DNA from: Bacteroidota bacterium
GTDB lineage: Bacteria > Bacteroidota > Rhodothermia > Rhodothermales > UBA10348
Assembly (NCBI GenBank): GCA_029262855.1
Contig: JAJCYP010000046.1
Coordinates: 42,385-106,384, forward strand
Reading direction: 5' to 3'
DNA: 64,000 nucleotides
The first letter of the stretch is position 1; each line of letters starts with the position of its first letter. The notes under the pieces were generated by a model. That model was given only the letters and a program-made list of their open reading frames with translations, was not told where the DNA came from and ran no database searches. Positions 56,393 through 64,000 of the stretch are shown in pieces. Both the position numbers and the translations under genes were made by a program.

Positions 56393-57262
56393 TCAGTGGC
56401 TGAAGCGCAGTCGCGCCGTGACCGGGCGATGGTCAGACACGAAGTGTCCGCTTCGGACCACGTCGAGTGCCTGGTACGAGATGATGTCGGCGCCACGGAA
56501 GAAAATCATGTCGATGCGATCTCCGCTTGGCCCCGAGACGGCATCAAATCCGGTGAAAGTCTCCACCGGCTCGGACGCGCCCGATTCCCGAAAGGAATCG
56601 GCGAGTCCGCTGCCTACCACCTGGGCGTACGCTTCGCTGGTGTCGACGAAGTTGAAATCCCCCATCAGGATCACCCGAGGGCGATGCCTGAGGGAGTCGG
56701 CCAGGAGTGCCGCGCTTTGTGTGCGGGCCATGTCCCCCCGGTGATCAAAGTGGGTGTTGACCACGGTCACCTCCTCCGGCATTCCGGACGTTCGCAGCGC
56801 CAATCGAGCGGCCGTGGCAATGCGCGGCAAGGCCGCATCCCAGCCGACAGAGCCCGTGTCGGCCGGCGTCCGGGAGAGCCACCAGGTTTCGCTGGTGAGC
56901 AGTTCCATCTTGTCCGGCCGGTAGAACAGGGGCGAAAACTCGCCGCCTTCCCGACCATCATCGCGGCCGACACCCACCCACCGGTACTCAGGCAGGCCGT
57001 CGGCAATGTGGTCGATCTGGTGAAGCAGAGCCTCCTGAAGTCCAAAGACGTCGGGGTTGAGGTCCTTGATGGTCTCGGTGACCCAATCGGCCCGCTTCGG
57101 CCACGCGTCATCTCCATCGGCCGGATTGTCGTAGCGAATGTTGAAGGTGAGGACTGCCAGCTCGGTGGGTTCGGCGGGCTTTTGCGGGGGCGCGAGCGCA
57201 TTGCAGCTGGCCGACAGGACACACGCGGCCAGAACAGTCACGAGATGGAAGCTTCGCGTCAT
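56393..57262 (-). CDS. Lipoprotein endonuclease/exonuclease/phosphatase-family protein
   Basis: A 289-residue EEP-superfamily protein. A lipobox (LSASC, Cys20) puts it in the envelope. The fold marks are LTFNIRYDNP (metal Asn), GLQEALLHQ (Glu), VVNTHFDHRGD, ILMGDFNFVD (Asp/Asn) and GDRIDMIFF with a terminal SDHRPV. It would hydrolyse phosphodiesters such as nucleic acid or a phospholipid-like head group; substrate unknown. Its ATG overlaps the stop of the flippase gene (ATGA at 57259-57262), and it is the last gene of the unit beginning with hslV. Confidence 0.85.
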   Translation of the reverse strand: MTRSFHLVTVLAACVLSASCNALAPPQKPAEPTELAVLTFNIRYDNPADGDDAWPKRADWVTETIKDLNPDVFGLQEALLHQIDHIADGLPEYRWVGVGRDDGREGGEFSPLFYRPDKMELLTSETWWLSRTPADTGSVGWDAALPRIATAARLALRTSGMPEEVTVVNTHFDHRGDMARTQSAALLADSLRHRPRVILMGDFNFVDTSEAYAQVVGSGLADSFRESGASEPVETFTGFDAVSGPSGDRIDMIFFRGADIISYQALDVVRSGHFVSDHRPVTARLRFSH

Positions 57263-58674
57263 GAGGCGGCGGTTCGGCGATACAGTAGTGGGAGCCAGGC
57301 GATCAATGCGAGCGCCAGTATGAGTGTAGTGACCCCGGGGGAAAAGGTAGTCCGTGCAAAGGTCATCAGGGCGAACAGCAGGGCTCCTTCAACGGCCGGC
57401 CTCAGGTATGGCCGGAAAGACTCACCAGGGGAAAGCCCCGCAGACCGGAGTGCCATCGCTATCTGGATGACTCGGGAGACGGCTCCTGCCACACCCAGAA
57501 TCAGCACGCCCTGGAGTGGATCTGAGAAAAGGGAGATATAGACCAGCGCGCCGCCGACAACCGAGAACATCACGATGTTGACCGCCAGATCCCGTCGCTG
57601 TTGCTCCAGGACGTCAAAAACGCGGGTCAAGGGGGAGCCGATCGCCGACAGCGCAATCCATGGGGCCAAATACACGGCATACTCGCCCGCAGGCCTCCAG
57701 TCGGCACCGAAGACGAAACCGAAGACGTCCGGGGCCGCAGCACAGATCCCGGCCAGCGGCACCACGGTACAGGAAGCCAGGAGCGTGTGGATGGACGCCG
57801 TCTCGTGGTGCAGTGAACCGCTTCGTCTTGCCTCTACCGCCTCGACGAAAAAGACCTGGCCCACGGCGGTCCCGACCAGGCTCAGGGGTATGTAGAGGAT
57901 GTGGAAGGCCTGCCCGAACCACCCCAGGAATTCGGCCCCGAAGACGCCCAGAAGGACCAGTGAAGGGAGTCGTGTGGCCAGGGCGCTTACCAGGGCGGCA
58001 GGCGAGGAGAATTGAGCGAACCTGCGGTATCGTTTGGCGGGCTCCCGGAGCTTGACCGGCCCGCGGAGGGTCAGCGTGGTCAGGGCGTGGCGCGCGTAGA
58101 CAAGCATGGCGGTCAGGTGGCCGAGTCCGAAGCCTGCCAGGAGTCCGCCCGCTCCGCCTACCGCCGCCACGCCGGCCCCGACCTGCGTGGCCGTGGTGAC
58201 TGATCGCTGCGCGACGACGCCGGCCGAGAGCGTCCCGAACGCCTTCTCCCGGGTTTGCCATAGTTCGAAGAGTTTCGACAATCTTAGAACCAGCAAGAGG
58301 AGAGGAGCCGTCCAGAGCCACAGTCGGGTGTTCTCATCGGGAACGAGATGCCCCAGGAAACCGACTCCGAGGGCGGCCAGCACGACGGTGCTGACAGTCA
58401 GCGCCAGCGACAGCATCCACACATCGCGCGCCTCGTCCCGCGATGCGGGTAGCACCACCGCGTCCTCATAGCGAAGGGAGGCCACGGGAATGGCCACGGC
58501 CACCAGGGCGACCACGAACTCGAAAACGCCGAAGGCCTCGACTGGAAACAGCCGCATGATGATGGGCCTGGCCAGATATCCGATCAGGAACGCGGCTCCC
58601 GAGCCGGACAGGAGCACTCCGACGGGGCGAAGTATCCGATCACGGGCAGTCGATGTCGAACCCCGGTGCGTCAT
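57259..58674 (-). CDS. Polysaccharide biosynthesis flippase-like membrane protein
   Basis: A 471-residue protein with about 12-14 membrane helices and the MOP-superfamily (Wzx-like) pattern: GVLLSGSGAAFLIGYLARPI, LFPVEAFGVFEFVVALVAVA, LRYEDAVVLP, then helix-rich blocks ending in a LPLLYRRTA tail. It would flip a lipid-linked glycan across the inner membrane. The ATG at 58674 overlaps the stop of the upstream membrane-protein gene (ATGA at 58671-58674). Confidence 0.88.
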   Translation of the reverse strand: MTHRGSTSTARDRILRPVGVLLSGSGAAFLIGYLARPIIMRLFPVEAFGVFEFVVALVAVAIPVASLRYEDAVVLPASRDEARDVWMLSLALTVSTVVLAALGVGFLGHLVPDENTRLWLWTAPLLLLVLRLSKLFELWQTREKAFGTLSAGVVAQRSVTTATQVGAGVAAVGGAGGLLAGFGLGHLTAMLVYARHALTTLTLRGPVKLREPAKRYRRFAQFSSPAALVSALATRLPSLVLLGVFGAEFLGWFGQAFHILYIPLSLVGTAVGQVFFVEAVEARRSGSLHHETASIHTLLASCTVVPLAGICAAAPDVFGFVFGADWRPAGEYAVYLAPWIALSAIGSPLTRVFDVLEQQRRDLAVNIVMFSVVGGALVYISLFSDPLQGVLILGVAGAVSRVIQIAMALRSAGLSPGESFRPYLRPAVEGALLFALMTFARTTFSPGVTTLILALALIAWLPLLYRRTAAS

Positions 58675-60215
58675 CGGTCCACCCGACGGTATACAAAATG
58701 GGATCCCGGCTCGGCAACCAGCGAGAAGAGCGAATCGCCACCCACCAAGGGGCTCTTGCGAACCACCCAATCGGAACCGTATGACGCGGTCAATTCAGCC
58801 AGGCGCGAGGGCGTCAGCGAGTCATACCCGCGATCCATCTGTGCGAGTGTGGTGGCCGCTGGGGCCTCCGGGCGACCGGCGTTCGCCCAGGATCCCGGAG
58901 CCCATGCCGAAAGGCGAGCAAGCCATTCGTCCGCGCCTGACGCCGTGAACGGGTAGGCCTTGAAGTTCACTACCACGGCACGACCGGCGCGAAACCGAAA
59001 CCCCGAGAAGGAGGGAGGCACGGCAATGATCGCATCCATCGGGCTGTTGGCACCCAGCCAATCGGCCACCTCGATGGATTCGCCTCCTCGGACCTGCGGT
59101 CTTCCATCCAGACGGAGTCCCGAGAAAACAGCCACCCAGGCCGCGACCGCCACAGCCGCCCCAAGCACCCAGGACCACGCCGGCAGCTTCCAGTCGGGAA
59201 GAAGAACAGCAAGCGCCGCGGTGAGAAGGACCTGACCCAGTACCGTGCCCTTGAAAGGCTGGAGGGAAAGGATGAGGCGCCAATCCAGCACCCAGGCAGC
59301 GAGACCAAGGAGAACGGCCAAGCCGACGCCGACCAGTAGCCACCCGATGAACCGATTGAGGGCAGCCTTCCGCTTCAGGCGCGTATGCCTCAGTGCCCAC
59401 ACGCCCGCCACACTCAAGAGAGCAAACTGAACGTAATCGCTGACCGGGAAGGCCGAGGGGAGATAGTGGTGTGGAGCGCGGATCCGGGCGAGGATGTCAA
59501 AGGAATCCGCCGGCAGACCCGTCCCCGCGCTCACGAGCAGGCCGACCACCGGCAGCGCCAGGATCAGCGAGGGGACGACAAATCGAAGGACCTCCCGGCG
59601 GGTCACAGGGCCCGTAAGCAGAAGGGCCAGGAGAAGGATGGCGCCGGTCTGTGAAGCGACCAGAATCTGAACCCATGCCGCCAGGCCGACGAGAACGCCA
59701 GCCGCCAGATAGCGTCGCCTCAAGCACAGGACGACGGCCCAGAGACAGATGGCCCAAGCGGCCAGGGATGGGACCAGCATGGACGAGGCCGCCGCGTTGC
59801 CACCCAGCGTCCACCGCGGGGTGATGGCCACCGCCACCAGTGTTCCGACCGACGCCGCAAGATTTCCCGCTCCCAGACCGCGCGCAATCTCGAAGATCGC
59901 CACAACCAGCGCCAGGACCGCCACGACGTAGAGGGTCTCGACGACGGCCTCGATGCCGAAAAGCCCGGCGGGGATCTCAAGCAGGGTTACGAAACCGGAT
60001 CGCACATTGAACGCCGCTTGCTGGGTAGATACATACCAGTCCTGGGCCAGGACCTCCGGCTGTGTTCGGGCCAGGAGCCACGGAAGAAACTCATCCTGAT
60101 CACTGAATCCGAAGCCGCGACCGAATCGGAGTGCGTAGGCCAGTGGTACAGCCAGCGCTGTGAAGAGCAGTGGCAGCGGGCGATCCGTCCCGAACCGGAG
60201 GGCCCGGCCGGTCAT
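58671..60215 (-). CDS. Polytopic membrane protein, GT-C glycosyltransferase-like
   Basis: A 514-residue protein with about 11-12 membrane helices and a C-terminal soluble domain (about 385-514, DWLGANSPMDAIIAVPPSFS, followed by FRFRAGRAVVVNFKAYPF and DSLFSLVAEPG). An early loop with DQDEFLPWLLARTQ, acidic residues after the first helix, fits the GT-C (lipid-sugar dependent glycosyltransferase) arrangement and similar uncharacterised DUF6798-like families. The activity is inferred only. It is coupled by ATGA to the flippase and to the FemAB-like gene upstream (60212-60215). Confidence 0.7.
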   Translation of the reverse strand: MTGRALRFGTDRPLPLLFTALAVPLAYALRFGRGFGFSDQDEFLPWLLARTQPEVLAQDWYVSTQQAAFNVRSGFVTLLEIPAGLFGIEAVVETLYVVAVLALVVAIFEIARGLGAGNLAASVGTLVAVAITPRWTLGGNAAASSMLVPSLAAWAICLWAVVLCLRRRYLAAGVLVGLAAWVQILVASQTGAILLLALLLTGPVTRREVLRFVVPSLILALPVVGLLVSAGTGLPADSFDILARIRAPHHYLPSAFPVSDYVQFALLSVAGVWALRHTRLKRKAALNRFIGWLLVGVGLAVLLGLAAWVLDWRLILSLQPFKGTVLGQVLLTAALAVLLPDWKLPAWSWVLGAAVAVAAWVAVFSGLRLDGRPQVRGGESIEVADWLGANSPMDAIIAVPPSFSGFRFRAGRAVVVNFKAYPFTASGADEWLARLSAWAPGSWANAGRPEAPAATTLAQMDRGYDSLTPSRLAELTASYGSDWVVRKSPLVGGDSLFSLVAEPGSHFVYRRVDR

Positions 60216-61153
60216 GTCCCCCAGAGCATCCGTGCCGCCGCGGCTGCCCGTGCCAGAGGACTGGGGTCCAGGGTCGCGGACCAGTATTGGACGAGTCGCG
60301 CACCGAGCCTCCGCTTGAACTCCGCGATGGGGGGCGTGTTGGCGCCCACCAGGTCAAGAACCGGGGCACCGCGCGCGGCCAGGCGATCCATGGCCGCGGC
60401 CAGCAGGACGGTCATGGCCGGGCCGGGCCTGCTGCCGGCCATCCAGTAGTAGGAGGCCTTCGGTCCATGAAGGAGGATGATTCCGGCCTCCAGGCTGTCC
60501 CCCTGGCGGGCCGTCACGCACTCGGCAAGGCCCTCTGACTCGAGGCTCCGGACAGCTATCGAGAGCAGGTCCGCCTGCCCGGGTGGGGTACCGCCGCTTC
60601 GCGCGTAGCCCTGGTGGACCAGCTGGATAATGTCGGCAGCGGCCCCGGGCTCGACACCGGTGTCGAACTCCGGACCGTGCTTGCGGGCCTTTCGTCGCGC
60701 CCCCGAGGACCACCCTTCCAGGCCCGCCTCGACATCCAGGCAATACGTATAGAGCGGTGAGACCTGCCATCCGCGAAACTGAAGGCCTCGGACATCGGTG
60801 ACGCTGGGGGGCAAATGCAATCGGATTCGTCCGAAGCGGGTCTCCAGCGATTCGGCCAGCTGACTCAGCGGATCGGACCCCTGATGCACTTCGGCCTCGG
60901 CGTAGGCGGAGAGCAGGACGCCGGTGTACGGCGTGAACAGCGGCAAGGCGACCTCAAGGACCGGGCCCCTTCGCCGAACGCCCAGCGCAGCGCCGGCCAG
61001 GGCGGTCTCCCGTTCACTCCGGACATACTCCGCGTAGCGCCCGGACAGCGGGGCCATCGCCTCGAGATAGCGGGCATCGCCAAAAACGGTCGCGTGGAAG
61101 GAGGCGGCCATGGCCACATTCCACTCTGCGTCGCGATTGGCCGGTGGGGTCAA
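60212..61153 (-). CDS. FemAB/BioF2-like GNAT-fold transferase
   Basis: A 313-residue protein with a double GNAT-like fold as in FemAB peptidyltransferases and BioF2-like acetyltransferases. Visible are the early [29 protein letters not shown] after a GW/SSG segment, the [20 protein letters not shown] strand and the late [20 protein letters not shown] plus [20 protein letters not shown]. It could transfer an amino acid or acyl group to a cell-envelope glycan. A TTG start overlaps the hslU stop (TTGA); an ATG at 61111 is also possible and gives 299 residues. Confidence 0.8.
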   Translation of the reverse strand: MTPPANRDAEWNVAMAASFHATVFGDARYLEAMAPLSGRYAEYVRSERETALAGAALGVRRRGPVLEVALPLFTPYTGVLLSAYAEAEVHQGSDPLSQLAESLETRFGRIRLHLPPSVTDVRGLQFRGWQVSPLYTYCLDVEAGLEGWSSGARRKARKHGPEFDTGVEPGAAADIIQLVHQGYARSGGTPPGQADLLSIAVRSLESEGLAECVTARQGDSLEAGIILLHGPKASYYWMAGSRPGPAMTVLLAAAMDRLAARGAPVLDLVGANTPPIAEFKRRLGARLVQYWSATLDPSPLARAAAAARMLWGT

Positions 61154-62571
61154 AGGATGTATTGACTCAGGTCCCTGTTCGCTACAATATCAGTCAGTTT
61201 CTCCTCAACAAGGGCACGGTCCACCAGAATCGATGTGTCCGATATCACGTCGGGGACATCGAACAGGATGTCCTCAAGGAGCGTCGTGAGAATGGTGTGC
61301 AGCCGGCGCGCCCCGATGTTCTCGACCTCGCTGTTGACCTGCGCCGCGATGCGGGCGACGTCTTCGATGGCCTCGTCGGTGAACGAGACGTCGACGCCCT
61401 CGGAGGCGAGCAGGGCCTGATACTGCTTCAAGAGCGCATTCTTCGGCAGCGTGAGGATCTTCAGGAAGTCGCTTTCCGTGAGGCTTTGAAGCTCAACGCG
61501 GATCGGAAATCGCCCCTGAAGCTCCGGAATCAGATCACTCGGCTTGGCGATGTGAAAGGCGCCTGAGGCGATGAAGAGAATGTGGTCGGTCTTGACGAGA
61601 CCATGTTTGGTCATCACGCCCGATCCTTCGACGATCGGCAGCAGATCCCGTTGGACGCCCTCGCGTGAAACCTCAGGACCTCCACCGCCGCCGCCGCGGG
61701 CGCCGGAACGCGAAGCCACCTTGTCGATCTCGTCAATGAAGACGATCCCAGACTGCTCCACTCGCGTCACCGCCTCCTTGTGTACGCGGTCCATGTCGAT
61801 CAGCTTCTGCGCCTCTTCCTGAGCGAGCACGCCGCGGGCCTCACTGATCGGCAGTCGCCGCTTCTTGCGCTTCTTTCCGCCGAGGCCTCCGAAGATGTCC
61901 TGGAGATTGACACCCATTTCCTCCATGCCCATTGGTCCAAAGACCTGCAGCATGGGCGAGGATTCCGTGGCGACCTCGACCTCGACCTCGCGGTCGTCAA
62001 GATCACCGGCCAGCAGCATCTTGTGGAACTTCTCCCGCGTGCGGGATCGCATCTCGGCCTCTGACGGCGCGGCCTCCGCAGGTTCACCCGTGACGGGTGG
62101 CGCCATCGAGAACCCGGGTCCGGCGATGGTGCCTGTGGCGGTAGCCCGAGGTGGAGGGGAAGGGATGAGAAGATCCAGGATGCGCTCGTCAGCCTGTCGT
62201 CGGGCCCGCTCCTGCACTCCTTCCGTGTGCTCCTCCCGGATCATGTTGATGGCAATATCCATCAGGTCCCGGATCATGGACTCGACGTCCCGGCCCACGT
62301 ATCCCACCTCGGTGAACTTGGTGGCCTCCACCTTGATGAACGGTGCCCCCGCCAGGCGGGCCAGTCGCCGCGCGATCTCGGTCTTACCGACACCGGTGGG
62401 CCCGATCAGAATGATGTTGTTGGGCATGATCTCGTCGCGCATCTCTTCGACGGCATTCATCCGCCGCCAGCGATTTCTCAGCGCGATCGCGACACTTTTC
62501 TTCGCCTCGTCCTGCCCGACGATGTAGGTATCCAGTTCCGCGACGATCTGCCGCGGGGTTAGCTCACTCAT
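61150..62571 (-). CDS. hslU: ATP-dependent protease ATPase subunit HslU
   Basis: A 473-residue AAA+ unfoldase that feeds HslV. Walker A GPTGVGKT (57-64), pore-loop region [20 protein letters not shown], Walker B VFIDEIDK, the conserved [15 protein letters not shown], sensor GRFPIRVEL and the family-typical C-terminal end DLSQYIL, which inserts into HslV. The I domain (about 135-260) has low-complexity Pro/Ala/Arg and Lys-rich stretches ([11 protein letters not shown]). A six-Gly run lies before SREG. It is separated from hslV by the NYN gene. Confidence 0.96.
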   Translation of the reverse strand: MSELTPRQIVAELDTYIVGQDEAKKSVAIALRNRWRRMNAVEEMRDEIMPNNIILIGPTGVGKTEIARRLARLAGAPFIKVEATKFTEVGYVGRDVESMIRDLMDIAINMIREEHTEGVQERARRQADERILDLLIPSPPPRATATGTIAGPGFSMAPPVTGEPAEAAPSEAEMRSRTREKFHKMLLAGDLDDREVEVEVATESSPMLQVFGPMGMEEMGVNLQDIFGGLGGKKRKKRRLPISEARGVLAQEEAQKLIDMDRVHKEAVTRVEQSGIVFIDEIDKVASRSGARGGGGGGPEVSREGVQRDLLPIVEGSGVMTKHGLVKTDHILFIASGAFHIAKPSDLIPELQGRFPIRVELQSLTESDFLKILTLPKNALLKQYQALLASEGVDVSFTDEAIEDVARIAAQVNSEVENIGARRLHTILTTLLEDILFDVPDVISDTSILVDRALVEEKLTDIVANRDLSQYIL

Positions 62572-62604
62572 CCACTATTCCTCGAGGCCCGGCGTCGGAA
62601 AACG

Positions 62605-63594
62605 TCAGGCCTGACTGTCTTCGTATTCGTGGTCGTCTTTATCGACGTCCTCCGAATACGAGGACGGATAATCGTCTGTTTCGTAGTCAGAGTCGTCCTC
62701 TGAGGCGGCGCGTACATCCGTCACGTCCGGATGTTCGTCATTGACCATCAGAACCGTGTAGTCGTATGGAAACCCGCGTCGCTTCTCCAGCCAGACAACG
62801 CCCGCCTCCTGAAGGAGGTTCACGAGATCCTTGGGTTCGCCATCCTCTCCGGGGAGGGTCTCACTCATCTTCCTGAGGAGCGGCGTGAGATAGACTTCTT
62901 CATACTGACCGAAGTGATCCTCGAGCAGTTCGAGAGCGCGGTATGCACCTGGATCTTCGACGCGGGTGATCTCGGCGGGGGCCCGACGTTGGGTCTCGGG
63001 GTCGCCTGCCAGCTGGCCGGAGTCTGATACCTGGCGCCGGCGCGTGATGGAGTCCCGGTCTTTGCCTTCCAGCAGGTACCGGGCGTTCAGGAAGGCATCG
63101 GAGACCTCGCTCCACAAGCCGGTGATGGAAGACGGTAGTTCCAGCGATGCCACGAGAACGAACTTGCCGAACCGCTGCAGATGCTGAATCAGGGGGATGT
63201 ACCAATTGTCCCCCGACAGGAGAACAAAGGCCGATAGATCTGGCCGCGAATGCAGGAGCTCGGTGGCGTGAATGGTCAGGCTCTGAGCGGCATCAGTCGA
63301 CTGAATGCCGGCCGGCACGTAGCGGGTCTCGATGCCTGAGGCAGCCATTTCCGCCATGACGGCGGCGGCATCCTGTGCGTGTTTGCCAAAATCACCGTAC
63401 GCGATAACCCGCGCGGGCTTGATGCGCAGCTCATCACTGAGGTAGCGACGCAGTTCCTGAACCAGGTTCAGGACCACGGAATTCTCGTTCGATGAGCCCT
63501 CTCCGAGAAGGCCTGTCAGGTTATCAAAGTCGACGAGAATCAGTGCGAGATTATCGCTCAGCTCCGCGCTGTTGAGGGATCGGAGTCGTGCCAT
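62605..63594 (-). CDS. NYN-domain predicted RNase with acidic C-terminal tail
   Basis: A 329-residue protein. Residues about 10-175 form a NYN (PIN-like) domain with the four acidic positions intact: Asp22 and Asp24 in VDFDN, Asp101 in STDAA, and Asp129 in SGDNWY, predicting a metal-dependent RNase. A linker follows, then a winged-helix-like region (about 215-290, LELLEDHFGQYEEVYLTPLL, then RRGFPYDYTVLMV). The last about 35 residues are very acidic (DDSDYETDDYPSSYSEDVDK). The ATG at 63594 is preferred over a TTG at 63630. It lies between hslV and hslU on the same strand, an unusual insertion. Confidence 0.85.
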   Translation of the reverse strand: MARLRSLNSAELSDNLALILVDFDNLTGLLGEGSSNENSVVLNLVQELRRYLSDELRIKPARVIAYGDFGKHAQDAAAVMAEMAASGIETRYVPAGIQSTDAAQSLTIHATELLHSRPDLSAFVLLSGDNWYIPLIQHLQRFGKFVLVASLELPSSITGLWSEVSDAFLNARYLLEGKDRDSITRRRQVSDSGQLAGDPETQRRAPAEITRVEDPGAYRALELLEDHFGQYEEVYLTPLLRKMSETLPGEDGEPKDLVNLLQEAGVVWLEKRRGFPYDYTVLMVNDEHPDVTDVRAASEDDSDYETDDYPSSYSEDVDKDDHEYEDSQA

Positions 63595-63613
63595 TGCACC
63601 TGGTAATGCCAGG

Positions 63614-64000
63614 CTATCCTGATGCCTCAAGCTCCAGGATTGTCTGATTGTGATTCGTATAAATACAGATGTCTGCCGCGATATCCAGAGATTCCTTCAC
63701 GATCTCCCGCGCTCCGAGGTCCGGGGAATGCTTCATCAGGGCGCGGGCTGCTGCCAGCGCAAAAGGACCGCCTGACCCAATGGCCAGAACATCGTCATCG
63801 GGTTCAATGACATCGCCGTTGCCCGAGATAAGAAAGAGCTTCTCGGGTGAGGCCACCGCGAGAAGCGCTTCCAGCCGTCTCAAATAGCGATCCGTTCGCC
63901 AGTCCTTTGCCAATTCAACGGCGGCCCGGGTCAGCTGCCCGCCGTATTGCTGAAGTTTTTCCTCGAAACGCTCGAAGAGCGTAAACGCGTCGGCCGTCGA
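63614..64000 (-). CDS. hslV: ATP-dependent protease peptidase subunit HslV (C-terminal part, cut by the right edge)
   Basis: The C-terminal 128 codons of HslV are visible: [40 protein letters not shown], the [14 protein letters not shown] block and the end [15 protein letters not shown]. The gene continues past position 64000, so the catalytic N-terminal Thr is not seen. HslV is the proteasome-like peptidase that forms a complex with HslU, whose gene is two genes downstream, after the NYN gene. Confidence 0.95.
   Translation of the reverse strand, partial: STADAFTLFERFEEKLQQYGGQLTRAAVELAKDWRTDRYLRRLEALLAVASPEKLFLISGNGDVIEPDDDVLAIGSGGPFALAAARALMKHSPDLGAREIVKESLDIAADICIYTNHNQTILELEASG

Overview
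This GC-rich 64 kb window reads as chromosomal core genome of a Gram-negative bacterium, most probably a member of the Bacteroidota/Rhodothermota (Rhodothermia-like). The signs are a C-terminal type IX secretion (T9SS) sorting domain on a DUF1501 protein, a Bacteroidota-type short GlgA-like protein beside a DUF4270-like lipoprotein, the periplasmic family labelled 'asparagine synthetase B' in Bacteroidota, a DUF3467 protein, tandem OmpH/Skp genes after bamA, and a general lack of Shine-Dalgarno sequences. The placement is inference from gene content; no rRNA is present. No transposase, phage gene, CRISPR array or integrase was seen. Coding density is very high, with many ATGA/TGATG stop-start overlaps.

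Layout. 1-8 kb: hybrid histidine kinase (-), cystathionine beta-synthase with CBS domains, DUF3467 protein, LptF/LptG permease (-), sucC, an orphan ABC ATPase coupled to a GNAT gene, and a BON-domain protein (-). 7.7-18.3 kb: a long minus-strand run of short GlgA-like protein, terminator hairpins, DUF4270-like lipoprotein, outer-membrane barrel, TPR protein, enolase, FtsB/DivIC, ROK kinase, LptD and a lipoprotein. 18.5-27.3 kb: DCC-family oxidoreductase, a giant DUF4175 coiled-coil membrane protein (-), glgC, a small lipoprotein, a TonB-dependent receptor and an HDOD protein (-). 27.4-41.1 kb: ABM monooxygenase and pyrF (-), a large acyl-CoA dehydrogenase (+), then a minus-strand run of TPR lipoprotein-like protein, AsnB-like periplasmic protein, hotdog thioesterase, small barrel, rfbD, serS, DUF1800, DUF1501-T9SS and a yeast-type cytosine deaminase.

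41.2-50.7 kb is a plus-strand envelope and cofactor block: dxr, rseP, uppS, bamA, two skp/ompH paralogues, panB, surE and an OsmC protein. Isoprenoid carrier synthesis (dxr, uppS), outer-membrane assembly (bamA, skp, with lptD and lptF/G elsewhere) and envelope stress proteolysis (rseP) are thus close together. 50.7-56.3 kb: a secreted type I pullulanase, an MscS channel and folD, overlapping on the minus strand, then asd and a tRNA-Gly with a clear sigma70-like promoter and a terminator.

56.4-64 kb is a minus-strand unit of seven genes: hslV (cut by the right edge), a NYN-domain predicted RNase, hslU, a FemAB/GNAT-like transferase, a polytopic GT-C-like membrane protein, a polysaccharide flippase and a lipoprotein endonuclease/exonuclease/phosphatase. 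From hslU onward every junction is a 4-base overlap. The mix of a protease, a predicted RNase and surface-glycan-type genes makes it the best candidate here for an undescribed functional association. Most of the rest is ordinary housekeeping sequence.
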